From NCBI GenBank assembly GCA_024743095.1, contig JANSXF010000009.1, positions 21,914 through 85,913 of the forward strand: a DNA stretch of 64,000 bases. The letters run 5' to 3'. The stretch is from Flavobacteriaceae bacterium. Lineage in GTDB: Bacteria > Bacteroidota > Bacteroidia > Flavobacteriales > Flavobacteriaceae. The translations under genes and the position numbers were made by a program. The first letter of the stretch is position 1, and each line of letters starts with the position of its first letter. Below, in pieces: positions 9,548-19,626 of the stretch. A model generated the notes under the pieces. The model saw nothing but the letters and a program-made list of their open reading frames with translations. It made no database searches and was not told the DNA's origin.

Positions 9548-11065
9548 ATGAAAACACGCACCATAGAAATTATGGACACCACCTTACGGGATGGTGAACA
9601 AACCTCTGGGGTTTCCTTTTCTGCATCAGAGAAGCTGACCTTGGCCAAACTGCTGCTAGAAGAACTTAAGGTAGACCGTATTGAGGTTGCCTCTGCTCGT
9701 GTTTCCGAAGGAGAATTGCAAGCGGTAAAAAACATTACTGAATGGGCGGCAGCTGAAGGATTGATTTCAAAGGTAGAAGTATTGACCTTTGTGGATAACG
9801 GAGTATCATTAAAATGGATGGAGGAAGCAGGTGCCAAAGTTCAAAACCTACTCACAAAAGGCTCATTAAACCATTTAACCCATCAACTCAAAAAGACTCC
9901 AGAACAGCATTTTACAGAAATTAAAAGTGTGGTTTCCCAAGCTCAAAAGCTCGGCGTTGAAACCAATGTGTATTTGGAGGACTGGAGCAATGGGATGCGA
10001 AATTCTAAAGACTACGTGTTTCAGTTTTTGGATTTTTTGACCCAACAACACGTTAAACGAATTCTACTTCCAGATACCTTGGGCGTATTGACCCATACCG
10101 AAACCGGTACATTTTTCAAGGAAATCATTCAAAGATATCCGGACACTCATTTCGATTTTCATGGTCACAACGATTATGATTTGAGTGTGGCCAATGTTAT
10201 GGAAGCACTGAAAGCCGGTGCCCACGGATTGCACCTGACCATAAACGGGATGGGTGAACGCGCCGGTAACGCGCCTTTGGCGAGTGCCGTGGCCGTAATC
10301 AACGATTTTTTACCTGAAATTAAGATTGGTGTAAAGGAATCATCACTTTACAAAGTAAGTAAATTGGTGTCCGCCTTTACCGGTTTCAGCATACCAGACA
10401 ACAAACCTATTGTTGGAGATAATGTATTTACTCAAACAGCTGGAATACATGCAGATGGAGACAGTAAAAAGAATCTTTACTTCAACGATTTATTACCGGA
10501 GCGTTTTGGCAGAAAACGTAAATATGCACTGGGCAAAACATCCGGAAAAGCGAATATCCAAAAGAACCTCCAAGAGCTTGGATTGACCTTGAACGATGAC
10601 GAATTAAAAAAAGTCACAGAGCGAATCATTGAGCTTGGCGACAAGAAAGAACGTGTCACAAAGGATGATCTGCCATACATCATCTCCGATGTACTGGACA
10701 GCAACCTTCATCAACAAAAGGTTTTTGTGAAATCTTATGTGCTGACACATTCAAAAGGATTAAAACCTTCCACGACCCTTTCCATTGAAATTGAAGGAAA
10801 GACCTACGAGGAAAATGCCCAAGGGGATGGACAGTTCGATGCTTTTATCAACGCCTTGAAAAAAGTGTACAAAAAAGAGGGACGTGAGTTACCCAAATTG
10901 GTGGATTATGCGGTACGCATACCTCCCGGCAGTAATTCCGACGCACTTTGTGAGACCGTCATCACTTGGCAGACCAAGGAAAAAGATTTCACCACCCGAG
11001 GGCTCGATTCGGACCAAACGGTATCCGCCATCAAGGCCACGGAGAAAATGTTGAATTTAGTATAA
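9548..11065 (+). CDS. leuA: 2-isopropylmalate synthase (LeuA family)
   Basis: It has 505 residues. The N-terminal HMGL-like barrel carries MDTTLRDGEQTSGVSF and the metal-binding motif HFDFHGHNDY. The C-terminal part has the LeuA dimer/regulatory domain with the glycine-rich end APPGSNSDALCET-like segment (here IPPGSNSDALCE). It condenses acetyl-CoA with 2-oxoisovalerate. Citramalate synthase has the same architecture, but the leuCDB neighbours and an ilvA gene in the window favour the leucine role. An active leucine feedback site cannot be judged by eye. Confidence 0.87.
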   Translation: MKTRTIEIMDTTLRDGEQTSGVSFSASEKLTLAKLLLEELKVDRIEVASARVSEGELQAVKNITEWAAAEGLISKVEVLTFVDNGVSLKWMEEAGAKVQNLLTKGSLNHLTHQLKKTPEQHFTEIKSVVSQAQKLGVETNVYLEDWSNGMRNSKDYVFQFLDFLTQQHVKRILLPDTLGVLTHTETGTFFKEIIQRYPDTHFDFHGHNDYDLSVANVMEALKAGAHGLHLTINGMGERAGNAPLASAVAVINDFLPEIKIGVKESSLYKVSKLVSAFTGFSIPDNKPIVGDNVFTQTAGIHADGDSKKNLYFNDLLPERFGRKRKYALGKTSGKANIQKNLQELGLTLNDDELKKVTERIIELGDKKERVTKDDLPYIISDVLDSNLHQQKVFVKSYVLTHSKGLKPSTTLSIEIEGKTYEENAQGDGQFDAFINALKKVYKKEGRELPKLVDYAVRIPPGSNSDALCETVITWQTKEKDFTTRGLDSDQTVSAIKATEKMLNLV

Positions 11066-11080
11066 CAGATAATTAATAGA

Positions 11081-12139
11081 ATGAAACTAAACATAGCGCT
11101 CTTGGCCGGAGATGGAATTGGCCCCGAAGTAATTGATCAAGCCGTAAAAGTATCCGATGCCGTAGCTGCAAAGTTCGGTCACGAAATTAGCTGGACTCCT
11201 GCCCTAACCGGTGCCGCAGCGATTGATGCTGTTGGGGAACCTTACCCTGACGAAACCCACGAAGCCTGTGTTGCTGCCGATGCCATTCTTTTTGGAGCCA
11301 TCGGCCACCCACGTTTTGACAACGACCCATCGGCCAAGGTTCGCCCTGAGCAAGGTTTGTTGAAAATGCGCCAAAAATTGGGATTGTTCGCCAATGTTAG
11401 ACCAACTTTCACCTTTCCTTCATTAATAGACAAATCTCCATTAAAGCGAGAGCGTATCGAAGGAACTGATTTAGTGTTTCTTCGCGAATTGACCGGAGGC
11501 ATCTATTTTGGGAAGCGTGGACGCGAGGACAACAACAATACCGCCTACGATACGTGCACCTACACTCGGGAAGAGGTTGAGCGTTTGGCAAAGAAAGGCT
11601 TTGAAATGGCCATGCAGCGTAATAAAAAACTTTGTTGCGTGGACAAGGCCAACGTTTTGGAAACTTCGCGTTTATGGAGGGAAACCGTTCAGAAATTGGA
11701 AAAGGATTATCCGGAAGTCAAAGTGTCCTACGAATTTGTGGATGCCGTGGCCATGCGATTGGTTCAATGGCCAAGTGCTTATGATGTTTTGATCACGGAA
11801 AATCTGTTCGGAGACATTCTGACGGACGAAGCTTCCGTAATTTCAGGGTCTATGGGATTGATGCCTTCCGCTTCTTTGGGTGAGAAGACATCTTTGTTCG
11901 AACCCATTCACGGTTCTTACCCTCAGGCTGCTGGAAAAGACATTGCCAACCCATTGGCAACGGTACTTTCTGCCGCAATGATGTTTGAAACGGCATTTGG
12001 ACTTAAGGATGAAGCCGAAGCCATTCGCGAGGTTGTTAACAAATCATTGGCCGAAGGTGTGGTTACTGAAGACCTTGCCGATGGTGGAAAAGCATATAAA
12101 ACCAGTGAAGTTGGTGATTGGTTGGCCAAGAACATGTAA
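11081..12139 (+). CDS. leuB: 3-isopropylmalate dehydrogenase
   Basis: It has 352 residues, family length. Recognisable features are the N-terminal GDGIGPEV nucleotide region, the substrate-binding arginines around [10 protein letters not shown], the [19 protein letters not shown] segment with metal-binding aspartates, and the NAD-binding [15 protein letters not shown] loop. It oxidises and decarboxylates 3-isopropylmalate to 2-oxoisocaproate. It is the last gene of the leu set and is followed by a strong bidirectional terminator. Confidence 0.97.
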   Translation: MKLNIALLAGDGIGPEVIDQAVKVSDAVAAKFGHEISWTPALTGAAAIDAVGEPYPDETHEACVAADAILFGAIGHPRFDNDPSAKVRPEQGLLKMRQKLGLFANVRPTFTFPSLIDKSPLKRERIEGTDLVFLRELTGGIYFGKRGREDNNNTAYDTCTYTREEVERLAKKGFEMAMQRNKKLCCVDKANVLETSRLWRETVQKLEKDYPEVKVSYEFVDAVAMRLVQWPSAYDVLITENLFGDILTDEASVISGSMGLMPSASLGEKTSLFEPIHGSYPQAAGKDIANPLATVLSAAMMFETAFGLKDEAEAIREVVNKSLAEGVVTEDLADGGKAYKTSEVGDWLAKNM

Positions 12140-12161
12140 TCAACCCTACATAAAAACCAAT

Positions 12162-12190
12162 AAAAAAGCCCCGAAATTCGGGGCTTTTTT
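12162..12190. terminator. Bidirectional intrinsic terminator between leuB and gapN
   Basis: A perfect palindrome with a GCCCCGAA stem is flanked by six A on one side and six T on the other. It sits between the convergent leuB and GapN-like genes and can stop transcription from both directions. Confidence 0.9.
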
Positions 12191-12209
12191 ATTCTTGAAA
12201 GTGTCTCTT

Positions 12210-13802
12210 TTACAAAATGTAGTCGGTACTCAAAAAATTGCTCACTTTAGCTTCCATCAATTGCTCCACCGTCTGGACATTCAAATTGTTGTCCTTGAAT
12301 GCCACAAAGGTTCGTATGGAGAAGGAACGCAAGGCATCGTGCACGCTCAATGTGGATTGGGCAGAATCTTTTCTTCCTGTAAATGGATACACGTCCGGTC
12401 CACGTTGGCAAGAACTGTTCAGGTTCACACGACATACCAAGTTTGCCAAAGTATCTATGAGCGGGGACAGCGTATACACATCTTTACCAAATAAACTCAC
12501 CTGTTGTCCGTAGTTGGATTCGGCCATATCATCCAAAGGCTCTTCAATATCTTGAAATGAAAGTACTGGTATTATTGGCCCAAACTGCTCTTCTTGGTAC
12601 ACTCGCATATCTTTTGTTACCGGGTACAATACCGCTGGCCAGATATAATTATCAAAATGCTTTCCTCCTTTTTTATTGATAATCTTAGCACCCTTCGCCA
12701 AGGCATCATCCAACAACTCTTGGATGTAAGCTGGTTTATCCGGCTCAGGAAGTGGTGTTAAACTAACACCGTCATCCCATGGATTACCGAATTTTAATCC
12801 GTCGACCTTTTCTGAGAAATTCTTTAAGAATTTATCCTTGATCTCATCATGAACGTAGACCACTTTTAATGCGGTACAGCGCTGCCCGTTAAAGGATAGA
12901 GTGCCGGAAATACATTCATTAATGGTCAAATCCAATTCAGCATCCGGTAGTACAATGGCGGGGTTTTTGGCCTCCAACCCCAAAACCAAACGTAATCTGT
13001 TACTTTTTGGGTGCTGTTCCTGTAAGGCGTTCGCCGATTTACTGTTTCCTATCAAGGCCAGCACATCTACCTTACCTGTTTGCATTATTGGCGCCGCTAC
13101 AGCTCTTCCTCGGCCAAAAAGTATATTTACCACTCCTTTGGGGAAACTGCTCTGAAAAGCCTCCAAAAGTGGAGTAATCAACAAAACTCCGTGCTTGGCA
13201 GGCTTAAAAATGGTTGTATTGCCCATGATGATGGCTGGAATCAACAAGGCAAAAGTTTCATTCAATGGGTAGTTATATGGCCCAAGGCACAACACTACCC
13301 CAAGCGGTCCTCTTCGGATGTGGGCATAAACACCATCTTGCTTTTCAAACTTGGCATTATTGCGGTCCAATTGCTTATACTCTTCAATGGTGTCATAAAT
13401 ATACTCAACGGTACGGTCAAACTCCTTGTACGAATCCGGTTTGGACTTACCTATCTCCCACATCAAAAGCTTAACTACTTGTTCGCGCTTTTGCTCCATC
13501 TTCTTCACAAACGCTTCCATACACTCGATACGGTCTTTTACCTTCATAGTGGGCCACAAGCCCTGCCCTTTATCATACGCTTTTAGCGCTGCATCCAGAG
13601 CATCCATGGCTTCGGTCTCCCCCATATCGGGCACACTTCCCAAAGTTGTCGGAGCATATTCCTTAGTGGAAGATATGGTGGAGATTACAGGACTGGTATC
13701 ACCATCCCATTTTCGTAATTCCCCGTTGACCAAATATGTTTTTTGATGAAGTTCTTCCGTAACTTGAAAAGCTTCCGGTATTGCTGTTTTAGTTGTTGCC
13801 AT
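12210..13802 (-). CDS. gapN: NADP-dependent glyceraldehyde-3-phosphate dehydrogenase (GapN-like aldehyde dehydrogenase)
   Basis: It has 530 residues of the aldehyde dehydrogenase superfamily. The catalytic Cys lies in NGQRCTALK and the general-base Glu in [11 protein letters not shown]; the cofactor region is GPYNYPLNE and FKPAKHG. The [11 protein letters not shown] and [11 protein letters not shown] motifs are those of the non-phosphorylating GapN group, which makes 3-phosphoglycerate and NADPH directly. The gene follows ilvA on the same strand after 159 bases, and may have its own promoter. Another aldehyde substrate cannot be excluded. Confidence 0.85.
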   Translation of the reverse strand: MATTKTAIPEAFQVTEELHQKTYLVNGELRKWDGDTSPVISTISSTKEYAPTTLGSVPDMGETEAMDALDAALKAYDKGQGLWPTMKVKDRIECMEAFVKKMEQKREQVVKLLMWEIGKSKPDSYKEFDRTVEYIYDTIEEYKQLDRNNAKFEKQDGVYAHIRRGPLGVVLCLGPYNYPLNETFALLIPAIIMGNTTIFKPAKHGVLLITPLLEAFQSSFPKGVVNILFGRGRAVAAPIMQTGKVDVLALIGNSKSANALQEQHPKSNRLRLVLGLEAKNPAIVLPDAELDLTINECISGTLSFNGQRCTALKVVYVHDEIKDKFLKNFSEKVDGLKFGNPWDDGVSLTPLPEPDKPAYIQELLDDALAKGAKIINKKGGKHFDNYIWPAVLYPVTKDMRVYQEEQFGPIIPVLSFQDIEEPLDDMAESNYGQQVSLFGKDVYTLSPLIDTLANLVCRVNLNSSCQRGPDVYPFTGRKDSAQSTLSVHDALRSFSIRTFVAFKDNNLNVQTVEQLMEAKVSNFLSTDYIL

Positions 13803-13961
13803 TAGTTGTTGTTTTTAAGCGATTAGTGTTGATAAATGGTCGCCCATCCCACACAAAGCTAACATAAAAACCACTGAAAATCATGTTGTTTTTACGCAAA
13901 CGCTTTCGTGTAGATTGAAAACCAAACTTTATAATAAGGATGCTTAAAATTGTTGGTGGCA

Positions 13962-15227
13962 TCACACCAAATACTGAAACAAATCGGGTTTATTGTTCAG
14001 ATAATCACCAAAGAAATTATTGTCCTTCATCCGTTGGATCAAAGGTTCTAGATCATTGGGCGATTTTAGTTCCACACCGACAATGGCAGGGGCATTTTCC
14101 CTGCTCGATTTCTTGGAATATTCAAAATGCGTGATATCATCATTGGGCCCCAAAATATCTGCCACAAATTCCTTTAGTGCACCTGGACGCTGTGGAAATC
14201 TCACAATAAAATAGTGCTTCAACTGGGCATATAACAAGGCCCTTTCCTTGATTTCAGCCGTACGTGTAATATCGTTGTTACTTCCACTGACCACGCATAC
14301 CACATTCTTGCCTTTGACTTCTTCCTTAAAATAGTCTAAGGCCGCAATCGTCAAAGCACCTGCGGGCTCCACTACAATGGCATCCCTATTGTAGAGATCC
14401 AAAATCGTCTGGCACACTTTCCCTTCGGGAACGGTTAGCATTTTGTGAAGATATTCCTTGCAAATGGGATAGGTCAACGCCCCCACTTTCTGAACCGCGG
14501 CTCCATCAATAAACTTATCGATGTTTTCCAGTTCCACCAATTCCCCTTGCTCAATGGATTCTAGCATGGATGGCGCTCCCTCCGGCTCCACTCCTATTAT
14601 TTTGGTCTTGGGCGATAAAGCTTGGAACGTACCACAAAGCCCCGAAGCCAATCCACCACCACCAACGGCCACAAACACATAATCGATGGGCTCGCTGGAT
14701 TGCTGCAGTATCTCCAAACCAACGGTTGCTTGACCTTCAATGGTTTTTTCATCATCAAACGGATGGACAAAGGTTTTACCTTCCTGCTCACAGAACAATT
14801 CGGCGGCCTTTTTGGAATCGTCAAACGTATCTCCTTCCAAAACTACATCCACCCATTCCCCTCCGAACATATTGGTCTGGTCTATTTTCTGTTTTGGGGT
14901 GACCACGGGCATGTAAATGGTTCCTTTTACCTGCAAATGACTGCATGCAAAAGCAACGCCCTGCGCATGGTTCCCGGCACTGGCACAAACCACACCGCTA
15001 TGCAGTTGTTTTTTACTAAGAGAGCTTATCTTGTTGTACGCACCACGTATTTTATAACTACGCACCCTGTGAAGGTCTTCCCTTTTAAGAAGAATATTGG
15101 CCCCATGGGTTTTGGAATAGCGGATACTTTGCTGCAAAGGTGTAACCTCTGCCACTTGGGCAATAATTTTTGCTGCTTGATAAATATCCGCTATTTGCGG
15201 AAAATATGTTTCCACAGTTTCACTCAT
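13962..15227 (-). CDS. ilvA: Threonine ammonia-lyase (threonine dehydratase)
   Basis: It has 421 residues of the fold-type II PLP family. The PLP lysine is in the RVRSYKIRGAYNK motif and the phosphate-binding loop is GGGGLASG. A C-terminal domain of about 80 residues (from HYFIVRFPQRPGALKEF) is a single ACT-like regulatory domain, as in short IlvA proteins. It deaminates threonine to 2-oxobutyrate, committing carbon to isoleucine. It starts 18 bases after ilvC and is the last gene of the ilv operon. Confidence 0.94.
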   Translation of the reverse strand: MSETVETYFPQIADIYQAAKIIAQVAEVTPLQQSIRYSKTHGANILLKREDLHRVRSYKIRGAYNKISSLSKKQLHSGVVCASAGNHAQGVAFACSHLQVKGTIYMPVVTPKQKIDQTNMFGGEWVDVVLEGDTFDDSKKAAELFCEQEGKTFVHPFDDEKTIEGQATVGLEILQQSSEPIDYVFVAVGGGGLASGLCGTFQALSPKTKIIGVEPEGAPSMLESIEQGELVELENIDKFIDGAAVQKVGALTYPICKEYLHKMLTVPEGKVCQTILDLYNRDAIVVEPAGALTIAALDYFKEEVKGKNVVCVVSGSNNDITRTAEIKERALLYAQLKHYFIVRFPQRPGALKEFVADILGPNDDITHFEYSKKSSRENAPAIVGVELKSPNDLEPLIQRMKDNNFFGDYLNNKPDLFQYLV

Positions 15228-15245
15228 AGGGCCAATGGTTTTGTA

Positions 15246-16721
15246 TTATCCGATTGGCTTCATGGCCGTCATTGATGCACGCAATCTGGCACCGACCACC
15301 TCTACATCGTGTTCACGGATGGCCTTGTTCACAGCAATCAACTTTACGTTGTCCACACCTGTGTCTTTACCTTCGCCAAAATGTTTACCAATGATGTCGA
15401 TTTCCACGGTTTTCATAAATTCAGTCAAAAGTGGCTTACACGCATGGTCGAACAAATAACAACCGTATTCTGCCGTATCGGAGATCACACGGTTCATTTC
15501 GAACAATTTCTTTCTTGCAATGGTGTTTGCAATCAAAGGTGTCTCATGCAATGATTCGTAGTAAGCAGACTCACCGATGATTCCGGATTCGGTCATGGTC
15601 TCATAAGCCAATTCCACCCCGGATTTCACAAAAGCGACCATCAAAACACCATTATCGTAGTATTCTTGCTCAGAGATTTCCATATCACCTGCCGGAGTCT
15701 TTTCGAAAGCGGTCTCCCCTGTGGCAGACCTCCAGTCCAATAGGTTTTTATCGCCATTGTCCCAGTCTTCCATCATGGTTTTGGAGAAATGTCCGCTCAT
15801 GATGTCATCCATATGTTTTTGGAACAACGGACGCATGATAACTTTTAGTTCTTCAGCCAAATCAAACGCTTTTATTTTGGCAGGATTGGATAAACGGTCC
15901 ATCATATTGGTAATGCCACCTTGCTTCAAACCTTCAGTAATGGTTTCCCATCCGTATTGGATCAATTTGGAAGCATAGGCTTTATCAACTCCTTTTTCAA
16001 CCATTTTGTTGAAGGAAAGAATAGATCCCGTTTGCAACAAACCACAAAGAATGGTCTGCTCTCCCATCAAATCCGACTTTACTTCCGCCACAAATGATGA
16101 TTCCAGCACGCCCGCTTTATCCCCACCTGTTCCTGCAGCATAGGCCTTGGCTTGTTCCAAACCTTTTCCTTCCGGATCGTTTTCTGGGTGTACGGCAATC
16201 AAAGTTGGCACACCGAAACCTCTTTTGTATTCTTCACGCACTTCGGAACCTGGACTTTTTGGCGCCACCATGATCACTGTAAGGTCCTCACGCACCTGCA
16301 TTCCTTCTTCCACAATATTGAATCCGTGGGAGTATGATAGGGTTGCCCCTTTTTTCATCAAAGGCATTACTGTGCTTACCACATTGGTGTGCTGTTTGTC
16401 CGGAGTAAGATTGATGACCAAATCAGCATCTGGAATCAATTCCTCGTAAGTTCCCACCACAAAGTTGTTCTCCTTGGCGTTTTTAAAGGATTGTCTTTCC
16501 TCCTTGATTGCTGCTGGACGAAGGGCATACGAAATGTCCAATCCAGAATCGCGCATGTTCAACCCTTGGTTCAACCCTTGGGCACCACATCCAACAATTA
16601 CAATTTTTTTTCCTTTTAGTGCGGTAACACCATCAGCGAACTCGCTGGAATCCATAAATCTACATTTTCCCAACTGTGTCAGTTGTTCGCGAAGTGATAG
16701 TGTGTTAAAGTAATTTGCCAT
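15246..16721 (-). CDS. ilvC: Ketol-acid reductoisomerase, class II
   Basis: It has 491 residues, the size of class II (duplicated-knot) enzymes rather than the ~330-residue class I. The Rossmann motif is [17 protein letters not shown]. The catalytic acidic residues lie in [11 protein letters not shown]. It isomerises and reduces acetolactate and acetohydroxybutyrate with NADPH. It starts 24 bases downstream of ilvN in the ilv operon. Confidence 0.96.
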   Translation of the reverse strand: MANYFNTLSLREQLTQLGKCRFMDSSEFADGVTALKGKKIVIVGCGAQGLNQGLNMRDSGLDISYALRPAAIKEERQSFKNAKENNFVVGTYEELIPDADLVINLTPDKQHTNVVSTVMPLMKKGATLSYSHGFNIVEEGMQVREDLTVIMVAPKSPGSEVREEYKRGFGVPTLIAVHPENDPEGKGLEQAKAYAAGTGGDKAGVLESSFVAEVKSDLMGEQTILCGLLQTGSILSFNKMVEKGVDKAYASKLIQYGWETITEGLKQGGITNMMDRLSNPAKIKAFDLAEELKVIMRPLFQKHMDDIMSGHFSKTMMEDWDNGDKNLLDWRSATGETAFEKTPAGDMEISEQEYYDNGVLMVAFVKSGVELAYETMTESGIIGESAYYESLHETPLIANTIARKKLFEMNRVISDTAEYGCYLFDHACKPLLTEFMKTVEIDIIGKHFGEGKDTGVDNVKLIAVNKAIREHDVEVVGARLRASMTAMKPIG

Positions 16722-16745
16722 TTTTAATATTTGATTTTACGCTAT

Positions 16746-17273
16746 TTAGTTTTCTTGAAATTCCTGTAATATTTCGCTTATGGGCATTGTTGCCTTGGTA
16801 ACTGCGATTCGTCCCGATCGCACAAACTGCATAATGCCATATGGCAAAAGTGCATCGTGCATTTCGTCTATTTCATGCCTACGACCTGTTTTGGCCAATG
16901 CAAAAAACTCACGGTTGACAGTTACAATCTGGGCATTGCTTTCTTTGATGATATTTTGAATCTGACGTTCATCGAACAACAAATGCGAAGCTATTTTGAA
17001 CAGTGCCGATTCCTGATAAATGGTTTCATCATCAGTATGATAGTATGCTTTGATGACCTCTATTTGTTTCTCTATCTGACCAACGATCTTACGTGTCCAA
17101 TCTTCGGTGGTAAAGACTACAATCGTGAATTTGGAAACACCTTCAATCTCTGATTTTGAAACATTTAAACTTTCAATATTAATATGTCGCTTTAAGAATA
17201 TCCCTGATATCCTATTGAGCAATCCCACATGATTTTCGGAATACACCGAGATGGTATACCATTGTTTTCCCAT
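16746..17273 (-). CDS. ilvN: Acetolactate synthase, small (regulatory) subunit
   Basis: It has 175 residues. An ACT domain lies at the N terminus (YTISVYSENHVGLLNRISG, then RHINIESLNVS), which in this family binds valine. The C-terminal half is the second regulatory domain. It should form the holoenzyme with IlvB, yet a methyltransferase gene separates the two genes, which is unusual. It starts 5 bases after the methyltransferase stop. Confidence 0.93.
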   Translation of the reverse strand: MGKQWYTISVYSENHVGLLNRISGIFLKRHINIESLNVSKSEIEGVSKFTIVVFTTEDWTRKIVGQIEKQIEVIKAYYHTDDETIYQESALFKIASHLLFDERQIQNIIKESNAQIVTVNREFFALAKTGRRHEIDEMHDALLPYGIMQFVRSGRIAVTKATMPISEILQEFQEN

Positions 17274-17278
17274 GTTTT

Positions 17279-17860
17279 TTATTTTTTTACTGCAACTATA
17301 AGTCCTGTGGACCAGTCCATCTTTGTTATTGTAATGTCTTTTCTTTTTTCAATTGTTTTGATCAATTCGTTTGCCTTTTCTTCATGGTCTTCTGGCCAAT
17401 TGGACTGCTTCTTCATATCGTCGATTACATAGTAACCGCCTTTTTTTAATAATGCCAAAGCAGTATCCAAATGGCTATATTTTCCAGGCCATGCATCTGC
17501 AAATATCAAATCGAAGGATTCGCCTTGATACTCCTTCAGCCATTTTCCGCCATCGGTGCAAATTAGCTCCAATCTATCTTCGTCTTCAAAAAACAGTTGG
17601 GCCACTTCAATAAGCTCCGAATCATTGTCAACGCTTAATATTCTTGAATCCTCGTCCATTCCCTGAATCATCCAAGCTAAGGACAAACCGATTCCCGTAC
17701 CCAACTCTAAGAAATTGCCAGCAGGTTTTGATGCTACCAATGTCTTCAAGAGTGTGCCAATATAAATATCGGAAGGCATCGTAAACCCCATCTCTTTGCT
17801 CTTCTCAAGCAAATTTTGATATTGTTTTGGCCGTTCTATGATTAAGGATTGGTCCATCAT
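17279..17860 (-). CDS. Class I SAM-dependent methyltransferase (O-methyltransferase-like)
   Basis: It has 193 residues. The SAM-binding motif I is LELGTGIGLSLAW, the acidic motif II is SVDNDSE, and a DLIFADAWPGKY segment resembles the metal/substrate region of O-methyltransferases related to COMT. Its start overlaps the ilvB stop by 4 bases (ATGA) and its stop is 5 bases before ilvN, so it is made with the branched-chain enzymes. The substrate is unknown. Confidence 0.82.
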   Translation of the reverse strand: MMDQSLIIERPKQYQNLLEKSKEMGFTMPSDIYIGTLLKTLVASKPAGNFLELGTGIGLSLAWMIQGMDEDSRILSVDNDSELIEVAQLFFEDEDRLELICTDGGKWLKEYQGESFDLIFADAWPGKYSHLDTALALLKKGGYYVIDDMKKQSNWPEDHEEKANELIKTIEKRKDITITKMDWSTGLIVAVKK

Positions 17861-19590
17861 TTCAATCTGATGTCTGATACGGATGCTCCTGATGGAATCA
17901 TAGGGAATACGTTGTCCTCTTTTTCCACTTTCACTTCCAAAAAGTAAGGGTCTTTGGACGCCATCATTTCTTGTACGGCCTCTTGAAGGTCAGTTCTTCC
18001 GGACACCCTTCTTGATTTGATATGATATCCTTCGGCAATCTTTACAAAATCAGGATTCGTCATCACAGTTGATGCATATCTCCTGTCAAAGAAAAGTTCT
18101 TGCCATTGACGCACCATCCCCAAGTGATCGTTGTTCAATACCACAATTTTCACGGGGACATTGTGCTGGAAAATAACACCTAACTCTTGAATGGTCATCT
18201 GATACCCGCCATCACCGATAATTGCGACCACTTCGCGGTCCATGGCCCCCATTTTGGCTCCAATGGCCGCAGGAAGACCAAATCCCATGGTTCCAAGACC
18301 TCCTGAGGTAATATTGCTCTTGGACTGCTTGAACTTGGCGTAGCGACAGGCAATCATCTGGTGTTGTCCCACATCTGAGACCATCACAGCTCTATGACCA
18401 GAAGCCACATTGATTTGTTCGATTACCTCCCCCATGGTCAACCCTTCTTTGGTCGGGTGAATATCGTTTTTGATCAAAGTATCGTATTCGATTTGATACA
18501 TTTTATCAAACTCGCCCTTCCAATCCTTATGTTCCTTTTTGTCCACCAAAGGCAAAATGGCGTTCAAGGTTTCTTTGGAATTGCCCAAAACGGCAACATC
18601 TACCTTCACATTTTTATTTACCTCGGCAGGATCTATTTCAAAATGAACAATTTTGGCCTGCTTTGCATAGGTGTTCAAGTCACCTGTTACACGATCATCG
18701 AAACGCATGCCTATAGCAATGAGCACATCGCACTCGTTGGTCAGCATATTGGGCCCATAGTTCCCGTGCATTCCCACCATTCCAACATTCAGCGGATGGT
18801 CCGTATCCATGGCGGAAAGACCGAGAATGGTCCATGCGGCAGGTATTCCGGTTTTTTCAACAAATGCTTTGAGTTCAGCTTCAGCTTCACCTAAAATCAC
18901 ACCTTGTCCAAAAACGATAAATGGTTTTTTGGCACTGTTTATCAATTCGGCAGCTTTCTCCAAACTACCTGTTTCAGGTTTAGGAACCGGCTTATAACTT
19001 CTGACCTTCGTGCATTTTTCGTATACAAAATCAAGCTCGTCAAACTGAGCGTTTTTGGTAATATCTATCAATACGGGGCCCGGTCGTCCGGATTTGGCAA
19101 TATAAAACGCCTTTGCCATTATCTCGGGAATCTCCTCCACCCTGGTTATCTGGTAGTTCCACTTCGTTACAGGAGTGGAAATACCAACAATATCGGTTTC
19201 TTGGAACGCATCCGAACCTAAAAGACTTCTCGTTACCTGCCCAGTAATACAAACCATTGGGGTGGAATCTATCTGCGCATCGGCGATCCCCGTTACTAAA
19301 TTGGTAGCCCCGGGTCCGGAAGTTGCCATTGCGACCCCTACTCTACCTGTAACCCTGGCATAGCCTTGTGCGGCATGTGTAGCACCTTGCTCGTGTCGCG
19401 TCAAAATATGGGTCAGTTTGTCCTGAAACTTGTATAATTCATCATAAACCGGCATAATGGCACCTCCTGGATAACCATATATCAAATCCACTCCCTCTGC
19501 GAGCAAACAATGGATAATCGCCTCTGCACCAGTAATTCTGATGGCTTTTTGACTTTTACTATCTTTTTTTTGTGCTTTTAATGTCTCCAT
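17857..19590 (-). CDS. ilvB: Acetolactate synthase, large (catalytic) subunit
   Basis: It has 577 residues of the thiamine-diphosphate family. The catalytic Glu is in RHEQGATHAAQGYAR, and the TPP/Mg motif begins GDGGYQMTIQELG and ends with the NN of VVLNNDHLGM. An FAD-binding middle domain is also recognisable. It condenses two pyruvates, or pyruvate and 2-oxobutyrate. It lies 36 bases downstream of ilvD. Confidence 0.96.
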   Translation of the reverse strand: METLKAQKKDSKSQKAIRITGAEAIIHCLLAEGVDLIYGYPGGAIMPVYDELYKFQDKLTHILTRHEQGATHAAQGYARVTGRVGVAMATSGPGATNLVTGIADAQIDSTPMVCITGQVTRSLLGSDAFQETDIVGISTPVTKWNYQITRVEEIPEIMAKAFYIAKSGRPGPVLIDITKNAQFDELDFVYEKCTKVRSYKPVPKPETGSLEKAAELINSAKKPFIVFGQGVILGEAEAELKAFVEKTGIPAAWTILGLSAMDTDHPLNVGMVGMHGNYGPNMLTNECDVLIAIGMRFDDRVTGDLNTYAKQAKIVHFEIDPAEVNKNVKVDVAVLGNSKETLNAILPLVDKKEHKDWKGEFDKMYQIEYDTLIKNDIHPTKEGLTMGEVIEQINVASGHRAVMVSDVGQHQMIACRYAKFKQSKSNITSGGLGTMGFGLPAAIGAKMGAMDREVVAIIGDGGYQMTIQELGVIFQHNVPVKIVVLNNDHLGMVRQWQELFFDRRYASTVMTNPDFVKIAEGYHIKSRRVSGRTDLQEAVQEMMASKDPYFLEVKVEKEDNVFPMIPSGASVSDIRLK

Positions 19591-19626
19591 AAGCCTATAT
19601 TTAGGGAGATACCCCTATCATGATTG

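Noticed and set aside
9548..11065. Citramalate synthase instead of LeuA
   Set aside because: The gene sits inside leuCD-leuB and the window has ilvA for 2-oxobutyrate; still, the families are close and a tree would decide.
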